Of a stretch of DNA of 64,000 nt, positions 26,814 through 36,463 are shown in pieces. The notes beneath the pieces were generated by a model that saw only the letters and a list, made by a program, of their open reading frames with translations, was not told where the DNA came from and made no database searches. A program made the position numbers and the translations under genes. Position 1 is the first letter of the stretch. The number at the start of each line of letters is the position of its first letter. The stretch lies in contig JAGQOY010000001.1 of the NCBI GenBank assembly GCA_020427005.1, positions 129,716 to 193,715 on the forward strand. The letters run 5' to 3'. Source of the stretch: Planctomycetales bacterium (GTDB lineage: Bacteria > Planctomycetota > Planctomycetia > Pirellulales > Pirellulaceae).

Positions 26814-29492
26814 ATGGAATCGTCTCCTCGACCTCTGGACCAAGCCCTACAACGTTTTGGACTCGATCAATTTCGCCCAGGACAACGGGAAGTTATTGAG
26901 TCGATTGTGGCTGGCAATGACTGTATTTGCATCATGCCTACTGGAGGTGGAAAAAGCCTCTGTTACCAGTTGCCCAGCGTCATTCGGCCTGGCCTAACGA
27001 TCGTAGTCTCACCCTTGATAGCCTTGATGAAAGATCAAGTGGACTCTCTTGCAGCTCGAGGAATTCCGGCGACCGTCATCAATAGTACCCTTTCAGCTCC
27101 AGAGCAGCGTCAGAGGCTCAGCGATGTTGCTGCCGGCAAATATCAAATGCTGTATGTATCGCCTGAGCGCCTCAGAAATTCTCGTTTCCAGGAAGCCATT
27201 CGGGCGACCCCGATTCAGTTGCTGGCGGTCGACGAGGCTCACTGTATCAGTCAATGGGGGCATGATTTTCGACCCGACTACGCACGAATTGGACGATTTC
27301 GCCAATGGCTGGGAGGCGTTCAGACGGTGGCTCTTACCGCGACCGCTACTCCCCGGGTTCGCGATGACATCGTGGACGTTTTGCAATTGAACCATCCAAG
27401 GCAATTCATGAGTGGTTTTGCCCGACCGAATCTTCATTTCGGAGTGGTGACGTGTCCAAGTGAACGTGAGAAAGAAGAAGATCTTTCGCGTTTCTTGCAG
27501 GCCAACGTAGGGGCAGGCATCATTTACGCTGCCACTCGCAAACGCTGTGAAGCCCTCGTGGAATTGATTGGAAAAAAACTGAAACAGTCAGTTGGTGCGT
27601 ACCATGCCGGGCTATTGCTCGATCAACGACGCGTCATTCAAGAAAGGTTCATGAACAATGAATTACGAATCATCGTGGCTACGAATGCCTTTGGAATGGG
27701 CATTGATAAACCTGATTTGCGATTTGTGATTCACTATAACATCCCTGGTTCATTGGAAGCCTACTATCAAGAAGCCGGGCGAGCCGGGCGAGATGGAAAC
27801 CAAAGTATCTGTGTTTTGCTGTACTCTTATCAGGACAGGTACATCCAAGAATTTTTCATCGAAAACAGTTATCCATCAGTGGAAACAATTCGGCGTGTCT
27901 ACGAATTCATTTGTACGCGCGAAGAAGATCCGATTGAATTGACTCTCGACGAAATCAAAGATGCCGCTGGCATCGATGTTTCGGCTGAGGCGATCGGCAG
28001 CGCATTACAGATTATCTCTCGCACAGGAGTCATTGATCGGTTAGAAACCGGTGGAGGATTAGCCGTCATCAAGATCGACAGTGAGCTTCCGACGCTAGTT
28101 GAGTTGTTACCCCAAGACGCAAAGATTCGTCGAAAGGTATTGCGAGTTTTGGAAAGAGCCGTTGGGGATCGACGGGGCGAGCAAGTTTATGTGCACCCGC
28201 GTTGGTTGATTCAGGAGTCTGGTTTAGAACGAGAGGCATTGAACCGTACTTTGCGAGAGCTGTGCAAGTTGGAGGCCGTGGATTATGTACCACCATTTCG
28301 TGGTCGAGCAGTGCATTTTGTCCGCCACGGAGTGGCATTTGACGATTTGGAAATCGACTTTGACAATTTGAACAAGCGTAAAAGTGCGGAATACGATCGG
28401 CTCAACCAAGTCATTAACTATGCGCAAACACCATTGTGTCGCCAGTCTGCAATCCTAAATTATTTTGGAGATCAATCAGCTAAAGCATGTGGACAATGTG
28501 ATCGCTGTACCCGTTCACACGGGTGGCCGGAGTTGAAGTTGCATGGGTCAACAAATCATGGCGAGACTTGCCAAGAAAACTCCGCGCCGAACGCCAGATC
28601 AAAGAGCAGTTCAGCCCAAGGCTCTGAGGAACTGTTTTCACGGGAGCAGTTGGTTGGCTTCCTATCCGTAGTTATAGATGCCATAGCGCGAATACATGGT
28701 CGGCTTGGAAAGCACTTGATTGCTCAATATTTGGCCGGCTCTCAAAATGCTAAAATCCAGAAACTAAATCTTCATCGGTTGGGTTCGTTTGGGATTTTGG
28801 GGGAATTACGACAAGCGGATTGTATTGAGATCTTAGATAACTTGTTAGCTGCAGGGGTGCTGCGACAACAGGAAGTCAATCGCAATCGACCTACGCTATC
28901 ACTTGCACCACAGTGGGCCGACCTAAGACAACGCCCAATCATGCTTGAAGGCGTTCGCCTATCCGCTGCATTGCAGCGCAAGTTGCTGCCTCTTGTAAGT
29001 AGGTTAACGGCCACTGGCGACAGCCAAATTTCAAGCACCAAAATGCCTCCAGGATCGGGAGAACCTCGAGCGGCTGCGAATCGAATTCTGCAAGGCGCAA
29101 GCAACCGGAATGACTTACCAAGCTCGCCATCGGATGAAGGCGAATTTCAAACCTCTCACGCCGTTCCTGCACCCCACAAGTCAGCTGCAAGTACAGTTCC
29201 GGACCCACCAGCCAAAAAAGACAAAAGTGAAACGGTACCGGATTGGTCATGGAGCATTCAGGTACTTCAATCGGGTGTGCCATGGCTCGAAGCCGCGCAG
29301 ATTCGCCGTATGAGTGATGAGGAATTGGGAGCCAGCGTAATTGCGGCTGTTCAGGCCGGGGCGGTTATACATTCAGAGTGGCTAAAGCCTCATACGGAGT
29401 CGGTGAGAACGTTGGGACAGCAACGCGTTCTGCGAGAATTGCAGCGGCGAAAAGCAGCGGGGGTCATGGGAGTAACCCAAAAAAGCACCTGA
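26814..29492 (+). CDS. recQ: ATP-dependent DNA helicase RecQ with extended C-terminus
   Basis: RecQ unwinds DNA 3' to 5' in recombination and fork repair. Visible are the motif-0 region LDQFRPGQREVIE, Walker A TGGGKS (43-48), DEAH (140-143), ALTATATP, and motif VI YYQEAGRAGRDG. The zinc site lies near residues 540-563 (LCRQSAI with CGQCDRC). A winged-helix RQC domain follows (about 600-700, with SFGILGELRQADCIEIL). A polar, Pro/Ser-rich linker (about 720-800) leads to a final conserved-looking block of about 80 residues starting at DWSWSIQVLQ. That block does not read as a standard HRDC domain. The length of 892 is well above the usual 600. Confidence 0.94.
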   Translation: MESSPRPLDQALQRFGLDQFRPGQREVIESIVAGNDCICIMPTGGGKSLCYQLPSVIRPGLTIVVSPLIALMKDQVDSLAARGIPATVINSTLSAPEQRQRLSDVAAGKYQMLYVSPERLRNSRFQEAIRATPIQLLAVDEAHCISQWGHDFRPDYARIGRFRQWLGGVQTVALTATATPRVRDDIVDVLQLNHPRQFMSGFARPNLHFGVVTCPSEREKEEDLSRFLQANVGAGIIYAATRKRCEALVELIGKKLKQSVGAYHAGLLLDQRRVIQERFMNNELRIIVATNAFGMGIDKPDLRFVIHYNIPGSLEAYYQEAGRAGRDGNQSICVLLYSYQDRYIQEFFIENSYPSVETIRRVYEFICTREEDPIELTLDEIKDAAGIDVSAEAIGSALQIISRTGVIDRLETGGGLAVIKIDSELPTLVELLPQDAKIRRKVLRVLERAVGDRRGEQVYVHPRWLIQESGLEREALNRTLRELCKLEAVDYVPPFRGRAVHFVRHGVAFDDLEIDFDNLNKRKSAEYDRLNQVINYAQTPLCRQSAILNYFGDQSAKACGQCDRCTRSHGWPELKLHGSTNHGETCQENSAPNARSKSSSAQGSEELFSREQLVGFLSVVIDAIARIHGRLGKHLIAQYLAGSQNAKIQKLNLHRLGSFGILGELRQADCIEILDNLLAAGVLRQQEVNRNRPTLSLAPQWADLRQRPIMLEGVRLSAALQRKLLPLVSRLTATGDSQISSTKMPPGSGEPRAAANRILQGASNRNDLPSSPSDEGEFQTSHAVPAPHKSAASTVPDPPAKKDKSETVPDWSWSIQVLQSGVPWLEAAQIRRMSDEELGASVIAAVQAGAVIHSEWLKPHTESVRTLGQQRVLRELQRRKAAGVMGVTQKST

Positions 29493-29687
29493 AAGCTGAT
29501 TGGGGGGGGCCACACAGAAAATGGATTCTCGATAGAATGGTCCCAGTAATTGCAACATGGCCCAAAAGAGGCTTTCCAAGGCCTCGCTTAACCCTTGCAC
29601 GCTCACGAGGGCCACTGTCGCTAATCCTGGACCCACAGGAACAGAATCGCATTTTACGTGAACTTGAACGCACTTAAAGGCATTTGA

Positions 29688-31763
29688 ATGGACAACAACC
29701 AGCGGCCGCCAGCTGGCAAACCAACTGAGCAACCACCTGCACGTCGAAGTCAATTCTGGCCAATTTTGATTGTTGTGTTGCTCGGCTTTCTATTGGTGAA
29801 CTTGATTTGGCCCACCCCCAATCGGGACGAGATCTCCTACGCGTTTTTTCTACGACAGCTAGAATCAAAAAACGTTCAGACGATCCAGGTCAATGGCACA
29901 ATTGGGTTGGGTGATTTTAAGGTTCCACCTGACAAACCGGTCGTGTACAAGAACGGTGAACCTCAAAAGCCTGAACCGGTAGATGGCAAATTGCCAAAGT
30001 TGAGTAAGTCGTTCAGAGTACAACTGCCGGAGGATGTTCGGGAGACGCTCGACGCTGCTCTGCGTGAGCAGGATGGACTGGTCGTGGAATACAGTTCCGC
30101 GGACCCTCTGCGATTGCTCTCATTCTTGATGATAGTTGGTGTAACAGTCGTCTTATTGGTTGCTGTCTGGATGATGTTTCGCCGAACCCGCGATCAAATT
30201 ATGGGGGGAGGTGGTTTTCTTTCCAGCTTTTCTCGATCGACTGCCAAGCGGTATGAGCCGAGTGAACAACAGACCACATTTTCGGACGTGGCAGGTCTCG
30301 AGGGAGTCAAGGCAGATTTACAAGAAATCGTCGAGTTTCTCAAAGCTCCTGAGAAATTTCAAAAGTTGGGTGGGAGGATTCCGAAGGGTGTTTTGCTGAA
30401 TGGTCCGCCTGGTACGGGCAAGACACTGCTGGCCCGCGCTGTCGCAGGTGAAGCGGGTGTACCGTTTTACAGTGTTAACGGAAGCGAGTTTATTCAAATG
30501 TTCGTGGGTGTGGGCGCGAGCCGAGTCCGCGATTTGTTTCAAACCGCTAAAGAGAATGCGCCAGCCATTATTTTCATCGACGAGATTGATGCGGTGGGGC
30601 GTCAGCGAGGAGCTGGTCTAGGAGGCGGACACGATGAAAGAGAACAAACGCTAAATCAAATCCTTAGCGAGATGGATGGTTTTTCGGGATCGGATTCCGT
30701 CATCGTAATGGCGGCGACCAATCGTCCTGACGTACTGGATCCGGCGCTCTTGAGACCTGGTAGATTTGATCGGCACGTGACTGTCGGTAGGCCAACCAAC
30801 AAGGGTCGTTTGGAAATCTTCAAAGTTCATACGCGTGATGTCCCGCTGGATGATGACGTTGATCTAGGCCGTCTGGCAGCTGTTACGATTGGTCTGACCG
30901 GCGCCGACATTCGCAATCTAGTAAATGAAGCCGCCTTATGGGCTGCTCGCAACGACAAGACGCGAGTTTCCATGGAAGACTTCGACTTTGCTCGCGACAA
31001 AGTGCTCATGGGAGCCAAGCGAGAAGAAATCTTGAAACAAGACGAAAAGGAAAAGACAGCTTACCACGAGGCTGGACATACATTGGCCGCGTGGTATTCC
31101 GAGGGAGCGCAGAAAGTCCATAAAGTCACTATTATTCCGCGCGGTCGATCTTTGGGTGTTACTCAGATAGTTCCCACAGAAGATCGCGTCAGCTCGAGTG
31201 AAACCGAGTTGCTGGACCAGTTGGTTGTTTTCTTGGCTGGACGAGCAGCTGAGAAGATCATTTATGATGAAACAACGGTAGGTGCCGAAAACGATCTGGA
31301 GCGCGCAACAAGTATTGCTCGTCGTATGGTAACCAATTGGGGAATGAGCCCCAAACTGGGGCCGGTTAGCTACAAGACATCCGATGACGATCCGTTTTTG
31401 GGACGCGAAATGCACCAACAACGGCAGTTTAGCGAGCATACCCAAGAACTAATTGACGATGAAGTCTCTCGTATTCTTAACGAGGCTAGTGATCGGGCCC
31501 TTGAGCTGCTCAAGGCAAAACGCGAGGCGTTAGAGGCGGTCACACAGGGCTTGCTGGCAAGAGAAGAGCTTAGCGAGGTGGAAATCGAAGATCTAATCGG
31601 CCCGTCAATTCATGGGCCAGCAGAGCGGAATTCGTATAAACGAACGAACTCCAGTAGCGTAGATGCAGTCTCTGCGCCCGACCAATCCGCTACAACCATT
31701 GATGTTGGCTCAGAACAAGCATCCAATACGGAACCTTCTCATTCTGGTTCGAGCGAGAATTGA
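29688..31763 (+). CDS. ftsH: ATP-dependent zinc metalloprotease FtsH
   Basis: FtsH is a membrane AAA+ protease that degrades misassembled membrane proteins and short-lived regulators. There are two helices (about 24-41 and 143-163) around a periplasmic domain. The AAA part has Walker A GPPGTGKT (239-246), IIFIDEIDA (Walker B) and RPGRFDRHV (second region of homology). HEAGH (460-464) binds zinc, with a downstream Asp in [11 protein letters not shown]. The final 60 residues are Ser/Thr-rich and disordered. The periplasmic domain contains a Pro/Lys-rich stretch near 80-105. ATG at 29688 is used; rsgA follows 26 bases later. Confidence 0.97.
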   Translation: MDNNQRPPAGKPTEQPPARRSQFWPILIVVLLGFLLVNLIWPTPNRDEISYAFFLRQLESKNVQTIQVNGTIGLGDFKVPPDKPVVYKNGEPQKPEPVDGKLPKLSKSFRVQLPEDVRETLDAALREQDGLVVEYSSADPLRLLSFLMIVGVTVVLLVAVWMMFRRTRDQIMGGGGFLSSFSRSTAKRYEPSEQQTTFSDVAGLEGVKADLQEIVEFLKAPEKFQKLGGRIPKGVLLNGPPGTGKTLLARAVAGEAGVPFYSVNGSEFIQMFVGVGASRVRDLFQTAKENAPAIIFIDEIDAVGRQRGAGLGGGHDEREQTLNQILSEMDGFSGSDSVIVMAATNRPDVLDPALLRPGRFDRHVTVGRPTNKGRLEIFKVHTRDVPLDDDVDLGRLAAVTIGLTGADIRNLVNEAALWAARNDKTRVSMEDFDFARDKVLMGAKREEILKQDEKEKTAYHEAGHTLAAWYSEGAQKVHKVTIIPRGRSLGVTQIVPTEDRVSSSETELLDQLVVFLAGRAAEKIIYDETTVGAENDLERATSIARRMVTNWGMSPKLGPVSYKTSDDDPFLGREMHQQRQFSEHTQELIDDEVSRILNEASDRALELLKAKREALEAVTQGLLAREELSEVEIEDLIGPSIHGPAERNSYKRTNSSSVDAVSAPDQSATTIDVGSEQASNTEPSHSGSSEN

Positions 31764-31789
31764 AGTTAGAGTAAGATCGGTTGCCCTTC

Positions 31790-32935
31790 ATGAGCAAAAA
31801 CAATCGCCGAAACAAGATCCGTACAGAGTTCCGCAAAAATCACCAAGGACGGCGCCGCACGACGGATCTTACGCGACGATTTCAGCAGGATAAATTGGAA
31901 GACGGTGCATTACCAAACCGCGAGCGATTGTCTGGCAAGGGCGAACTTACAAGACATCGGACGATTATTGGATGCCAGAATCTGGATGCCGAGGACGGCC
32001 TATCTGTCGATCTTGAGTTTGACGATCCCACTCTTTTGCAAGGCATTGTTGTACGTGTTCATGGCCTCGAATGCGTTGTGCAGCTGGAAGATGGCCAAGA
32101 GTTTCGTTGCGCAGTGCGACAACTACTCAAATCCCTCTCGACAGATCAACGTCATGTTGTGGCCACCGGCGACCGGGTTGTGTTTCGCCAGCAAGGATGT
32201 GACCAAGGAATAATTCTAGGTGTGCACCGCAGGCATGGAGTGCTGAGCAGAACTAGCAAAGGCCGCCGACACATACTGGTTACTAACGTGGACTTAGTCA
32301 TTATTGTGGCAAGTGCGTCCGAGCCTGGATTGAAGCCACATTTGATTGACCGATTCTTGGTAACCGCGGAGCATGCGCAGCTAGAACCATTAATAGTCAT
32401 TAACAAAGCCGATTTGGTGGACGCGACCGAGTTGCAGCCACTGCTCGGTGTGTATGCTCGGCTGGGCTATCGAACTCTGATGACAAGTGCGTCGCGAGGT
32501 TGGAACATCGATATGCTTCGACGGTTCATCCAAAATCGGCAGAGCGTAGTTACCGGGCAAAGTGGAGTTGGTAAGAGTTCCCTCCTGAATTCGATTGAAC
32601 ATGGCCTCGGCCTACGCGTACAGCCCGTTAGCTGTGACAATTTCAAAGGCAAGCATACAACCACTACGGCTGAACTATTGTCGCTAGCCTGCGGTGGCTA
32701 CATCGTCGATACTCCCGGTATCCGCCAACTGGAGCTTTGGGATATTACAGCCGCCGAAACCGCAGGATTGTTCCGGGAGTTGCGTCCGTACGTCAATCAT
32801 TGCCGATTTCCTGATTGCACGCACATACATGAGGTCGGGTGTGCTGTCTTGGAAGCAGTCGCAGATGGGCGCATCGATCCTCGTAGATACAACAGCTATG
32901 TCCATCTGATCGAAGAACCGTACGCAGACATTTAG
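31790..32935 (+). CDS. rsgA: Small-ribosomal-subunit-dependent GTPase RsgA
   Basis: RsgA is a circularly permuted GTPase that acts late in 30S maturation. After a basic N-terminus (KNNRRNKIRTEFRKN) comes an OB-fold (ATGDRVVFRQQ). The permuted G motifs follow: VINKADLVD (G4), GQSGVGKSSLL (G1, near residue 256) and DTPGIRQLELW (G3). The C-terminal zinc site is CRFPDCTHIHEVGC (about 338-351). The start is ATG 31790; a TTG three codons upstream is less likely. The 381-residue length is slightly above average because of the N-terminal extension. ftsH is immediately upstream on the same strand. Confidence 0.95.
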   Translation: MSKNNRRNKIRTEFRKNHQGRRRTTDLTRRFQQDKLEDGALPNRERLSGKGELTRHRTIIGCQNLDAEDGLSVDLEFDDPTLLQGIVVRVHGLECVVQLEDGQEFRCAVRQLLKSLSTDQRHVVATGDRVVFRQQGCDQGIILGVHRRHGVLSRTSKGRRHILVTNVDLVIIVASASEPGLKPHLIDRFLVTAEHAQLEPLIVINKADLVDATELQPLLGVYARLGYRTLMTSASRGWNIDMLRRFIQNRQSVVTGQSGVGKSSLLNSIEHGLGLRVQPVSCDNFKGKHTTTTAELLSLACGGYIVDTPGIRQLELWDITAAETAGLFRELRPYVNHCRFPDCTHIHEVGCAVLEAVADGRIDPRRYNSYVHLIEEPYADI

Positions 32936-33426
32936 TTGCAAGGCACTTCTTGCTTCGTTCATTGAAAGAGCCCTAGCAGGGTGATGAAAAGTTGATTTGC
33001 AAAATCTTGTGGACGATAAGTAACCCGAAGCGTCAGAGCGTCAGTGAGGGGCTGGGCACATTCCCTCGCTGACGCTTCGAGTTACTTTTTCAGCAGCCTG
33101 CTAGGCGGTCTTGTTCGCGACCTTGGCAACGGCAATGAGCCCGAATTCTCTTAATTTCCGATTCTGTCGGTTTTAATCATTACCGTGATTATGCAAGTAG
33201 ATTGGCCGAGGGTTCAGCTTTGCCAACTCTATTAAGAGCACGAATTGCTCTCACAACGTTGGATTCTGAGGCAAATTTTCATAGCCACAGCCCTAATCAC
33301 TGTGCATAACCTAACCTTCCAATGAACGTGGAACAAGAATGGCTAGTCTCCATTGGAACTCAGGTTCACGCAGAACGTGTCCTGCCAAAACGTGCGAGGC
33401 CAGAAACTGAGGTTGGGGAAACGTGC
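32936..33426. other. Intergenic region between rsgA and the flagellar operon
   Basis: This 491-base stretch contains the palindromic repeat at 32972-33105 and, to its right, the presumed promoter region of the flagellar operon. A weak sigma-54-like GG/TTGC arrangement at 33209-33223 was considered and not accepted. An open frame from 33322 is in phase with flbD, but its first 35 residues lack family similarity. Confidence 0.5.
32972..33105. repeat. Imperfect inverted-repeat element (MITE- or REP-like)
   Basis: Outer arms: CCTAGCAGG (32972-32980) pairs with CCTGCTAGG (33097-33105). Inner arms: AGTAACCCGAAGCGTCAG (33019-33036) pairs with CTGACGCTTCGAGTTACT (33069-33086) with one mismatch. The left arm has an extra segment (about 32990-33018) and a repeated AGCGTCAG. 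A T-tract follows the inner right arm. It resembles palindromic dispersed elements I recall from planctomycete genomes, but the copy number was not checked. It could also act as a terminator for rsgA. Confidence 0.6.
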
Positions 33427-33660
33427 ATGATCAAATTGACTCGTCTCGACGGACAAGCATTTATCTTGAACGCCGATTTGATTCGCTATGTTGAGGCGCG
33501 TCCCGATACGTTCGTGACGCTCACTTCGGGCGAAAGGATCGTTGTTGGAGAGTCGATGGATCGTGTCGTTGAGCTAGCCGTGGAGTACCAGCAACGCAAG
33601 CACATGATTCCTTCCCTGGGGGCAGGACTTGGCTTTCAAGGAGCTATTTGCTCGGAGTAG
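33427..33660 (+). CDS. flbD: FlbD family flagellar protein
   Basis: The product from ATG 33427 is 77 residues: it begins MIKLTRLDGQAFILNADLI and continues with VEARPDTFVTLTSGERIVV. This is the compact FlbD family found at the head of many flagellar operons (distinct from the Caulobacter regulator FlbD). A GGGGA eight bases before the ATG supports this start over the open codon at 33322. The stop TAG directly abuts the motA ATG at 33661. The function is poorly known; a regulatory or assembly role is inferred from location. Confidence 0.88.
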   Translation: MIKLTRLDGQAFILNADLIRYVEARPDTFVTLTSGERIVVGESMDRVVELAVEYQQRKHMIPSLGAGLGFQGAICSE

Positions 33661-34431
33661 ATGCCAGTGGACATTACATCATTAGTTGGATTCTTGTTAG
33701 CAAATGCATTGATCATCGGTTCTATCATGATGGGAACCGCGCCATTTTCAGCCTTTATCGATATTCCGTCGGCATTGGTCGTGATCGGTGGAGCCTTTGC
33801 GGCAGGCATGATGGCCTTCCCTCTGAATTCCTTCATGGCCCTGCCGATGGTGATGAAGAAAGCATTTCTAAATAGGCAAGACAACCTACTTACACTTATC
33901 AACCAGCTCGTTAGTTTGGCGGAAGTGGCACGTCGCGATGGTTTGCTAGCCTTAGAAGGAAAGATGGCCGAAGTGGACAATCCGGTAATTAAGTCTGGTA
34001 TTCAAATGGCAATCGACGGCAATGACGCGGATACGATTGAGTCGGTTATGCGGACAGAAATGGAATCAGTCTGTCGTCGCCATCGTGAGGGCAGGTCTAT
34101 TCTGGACCAATTGGCTCGATTCGCTCCGGCCTACGGAATGATTGGGACCCTGATGGGTCTAATCATGATGCTCTCAGATATGTCGGATCCATCGGGGATC
34201 GGTGCGGGTATGGCCGTGGCTCTGATTACTACACTTTATGGTGCTATTGCTGCCAATGTTGTTTTCCAGCCATTTGCAGAAAAGCTAGGATTACTTAGCA
34301 AATATGAGTTGAATGCCATGGAGTTGATTGTGAGAGGCGTGTTAGCAATACAGTCTGGCGAAAGCCCACGCGCCTTGGAACAACGCCTACTGACTTATTT
34401 GCACCCCAAGAAACGACCGGTTAAGGAATAA
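33661..34431 (+). CDS. motA: Flagellar motor stator protein MotA
   Basis: MotA surrounds MotB to form the ion channel whose movement turns the rotor. There are four membrane helices: about 5-25, 30-48, a pair around 150-175 and 180-205. Between them is a cytoplasmic domain with the charged segment RRHREGRSILDQLARFAP. The third-helix motif YGMIGTLMGLIMML and the fourth-helix ALITTLYGAIAANVVFQP are diagnostic. It is 256 residues long. It follows flbD with no gap and motB begins three bases after its stop, so the three should be cotranslated. Confidence 0.95.
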   Translation: MPVDITSLVGFLLANALIIGSIMMGTAPFSAFIDIPSALVVIGGAFAAGMMAFPLNSFMALPMVMKKAFLNRQDNLLTLINQLVSLAEVARRDGLLALEGKMAEVDNPVIKSGIQMAIDGNDADTIESVMRTEMESVCRRHREGRSILDQLARFAPAYGMIGTLMGLIMMLSDMSDPSGIGAGMAVALITTLYGAIAANVVFQPFAEKLGLLSKYELNAMELIVRGVLAIQSGESPRALEQRLLTYLHPKKRPVKE

Positions 34432-34434
34432 GCG

Positions 34435-35217
34435 ATGGAAGAAGATCCACCAATGGGAATTCCCGAATGGGTGGTAACCTTCGGGGACATGATGTCACTC
34501 TTGCTGACCTTCTTCATCATGCTTGTATCCATGAGCGAGATCAAACAAGAAGAGAAGTTTCAGGCCATGGTGGAATCGATGCGCCGCCAATTTGGCCATG
34601 AATTGTCAATGGAGAGCACCTCCCCGGGTACCCACAAAGCGCGGTCCAGTGAATTCCGAGTGCTATCAACTCAAGGCCGAGCCAAGAAGTTAGATACCCA
34701 TAAGGGAGGCGCACCAACCAAAGCCCCAGTCGGTGACCACGAACGAGTTCGGATTGTCCGGCCGGGCGGCGATACGGCAATTGGGACAGTCGTGTTTTTT
34801 GAGGAAGGTGAATTTGAAATCAATGACGAGGGCAAAGCAGTACTTGATGCTGAGATCGAACAGCTGTCTGGCAAGCCACAAAAGATTGAGGTCCGAGGAC
34901 ATACATCACCGCAATTGGGTATTCAGAGCAACCAGCCCATGGATGCTATGGACCTTGCCTATCGACGGGCTCGGAGTGTTATGAAGTACTTGATTGAAAA
35001 CCATGATATTCCACCCGAACGCATCCGCCCTTCAACGGCTGGAGCCTGGGAACCCATGTATGTTTCAACCGACCCAGAAAAAACTCGCAAGAACCCTCGC
35101 GTCGAAGTATTTCTGCTAGATGAAACCGCAGAAAAACTGTCGGGCACGGACGAAGAACGAGCCGAACTCACGATTCCAAATACGACCTCCTCGGAAGTGG
35201 GATCCGCCAACCAATAA
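34435..35217 (+). CDS. motB: Flagellar motor stator protein MotB
   Basis: MotB anchors the stator to peptidoglycan and holds the ion-binding aspartate. The single helix includes WVVTFGDMMSLLLTFFIML, with Asp18 in the position of the channel Asp. A linker (about 40-100) with basic and Pro residues leads to an OmpA-like domain (about 105-230). That domain contains KIEVRGHTSP and DLAYRRARSVMKYLIE, the peptidoglycan-binding core. The N-terminus before the helix is shorter than in E. coli. AAGGA lies six to seven bases before the ATG. Confidence 0.94.
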   Translation: MEEDPPMGIPEWVVTFGDMMSLLLTFFIMLVSMSEIKQEEKFQAMVESMRRQFGHELSMESTSPGTHKARSSEFRVLSTQGRAKKLDTHKGGAPTKAPVGDHERVRIVRPGGDTAIGTVVFFEEGEFEINDEGKAVLDAEIEQLSGKPQKIEVRGHTSPQLGIQSNQPMDAMDLAYRRARSVMKYLIENHDIPPERIRPSTAGAWEPMYVSTDPEKTRKNPRVEVFLLDETAEKLSGTDEERAELTIPNTTSSEVGSANQ

Positions 35218-35271
35218 CAATTCCAGATTGATAGCATTCGCAAAAACCATTTCGTATCGTTAGGTAAACGC

Positions 35272-35832
35272 ATGGCAGACAACGAAACACCTGAAATCAA
35301 AGAAAAAGCGACCTCTTCTTTGATGCCTAAACTAATTGTTGGTGTCTTTATAGCGATCGTTGTGATCGCCGAAATTGTCATCTTCTTCGTCATGGTACCC
35401 AGTGCGGATGACGTAGCTGCCCTGGCGGAAGCTCGTCTAATCGGAAAAGTCGAAGCTAGCATGACGAAAGACAATGAAGAGTTAGTGGAAGAAGATCCAA
35501 ACAGCCTTGAAGAATTTCCTTTGGAGGAATATGGACTGTCTTTTGTACCTCCCGGGCAGGATCGTAGTTACCGTGTGGAATTTAGGTTGTTTGGAGTAGT
35601 GAGGAAAAAAGACCTAGAACGTATCGAAAAACTCTACGGAGAACGCAAAAATCGTTTCCGGGATCGAATGTTGACAGAAATCCGCAATGCGACTCGCGAC
35701 GAATTGTATGAAAACCAGTTAGGGTTGATTAAACGGCGCATTCTTGCAATAAGTAACGAAGTACTTGAAGTAGATGGCGAGCCGATTCTGGTGGGAATTG
35801 GATTCCCTGATTATCAAGTCTTTGAAGAATAG
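35272..35832 (+). CDS. fliL: FliL-like flagellar basal-body-associated protein
   Basis: The 186-residue product has a short polar N-terminus, one membrane helix (about 22-42), an acidic linker (EELVEEDPNSLEEFPLEEYG) and a soluble domain. The domain contains YRVEFRLFGVVRKKDLERI and LGLIKRRILAISNEVL. Size, topology and position between motB and fliN suggest FliL, which binds the stator and supports torque. Sequence similarity to classical FliL is weak, so the name rests partly on context. The ATG is at 35272. Confidence 0.72.
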   Translation: MADNETPEIKEKATSSLMPKLIVGVFIAIVVIAEIVIFFVMVPSADDVAALAEARLIGKVEASMTKDNEELVEEDPNSLEEFPLEEYGLSFVPPGQDRSYRVEFRLFGVVRKKDLERIEKLYGERKNRFRDRMLTEIRNATRDELYENQLGLIKRRILAISNEVLEVDGEPILVGIGFPDYQVFEE

Positions 35833-35877
35833 TTTTAGGAGTCAACTCTTCGAATTCGTTGCAGGAGGCAACTGGCG

Positions 35878-36357
35878 ATGAGCACCGATGGCAAGGATCC
35901 TGCAGCTGCACAGTTGCAGGACGAAGGCGAGATGTTAGGAACCGCCCACGTTGGCGACTTGGAAGCTAAGGCAGATGCCATTCTAAAAGGGGCGGAAGCC
36001 GCCATTGAACAGTTTGATACTCCTGAGCAAGCTAAACAGGGGCGTACCAAAAAGGCTCCGCAGCCCTTTCGACTTGAGGACCTCGTTGGCAACGAGGGGC
36101 CACCCGATAAGTGCTCAATTGACCTGATTCGTGATGTCGACCTAGATTTGCGAGTTGAACTGGGTCGTACCGAAATGCTTCTTGAAGATGTCCTAAAGTT
36201 GCGTCGGGGCTCTGTTGTCACATTGGATAAATTGGCAGGAGACCCAGTCGACCTTTTTGTAAACGGTCGACTAGTGGCAAAAGGCGAAATTCTAGTTCTG
36301 AATGACAATTTCTGCGTGCGCGTCGCACAACTTATTGGTTCCGATTCACTGGATTAG
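35878..36357 (+). CDS. fliN: Flagellar motor switch protein FliN
   Basis: The C-terminal 75 residues form a SpoA domain: LIRDVDLDLRVELGRTEMLL, VLKLRRGSVVTLDKLAGDPVD, FVNGRLVAKGEILVLND, ending in RVAQLI. FliN forms the base of the C-ring and recruits export-chaperone complexes. The first 80 residues are acidic and Ala/Glu/Lys-rich, probably flexible. AGGAGG lies about nine bases before the ATG. fliM is absent next to it, unlike the usual order. Confidence 0.93.
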   Translation: MSTDGKDPAAAQLQDEGEMLGTAHVGDLEAKADAILKGAEAAIEQFDTPEQAKQGRTKKAPQPFRLEDLVGNEGPPDKCSIDLIRDVDLDLRVELGRTEMLLEDVLKLRRGSVVTLDKLAGDPVDLFVNGRLVAKGEILVLNDNFCVRVAQLIGSDSLD

Positions 36358-36463
36358 AACTCTCCGAACTTATGGTACTTACCCGCAAACCATAAGGATC
36401 AGGATCAGGCCGAATGCCTGTTGAAAAAAGTAGACTCATTGGCGGTTCGACAAGGATGTCGAC

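Noticed and set aside
29502..29509. Run of eight G after recQ
   Set aside because: Single homopolymer with no second G-run nearby, so no quadruplex case.
33209..33223. Sigma-54-like GG and TTGC pair with correct spacing upstream of flbD
   Set aside because: Only GG and TTGC fit; the rest of the -24 element does not match, so chance is likely.
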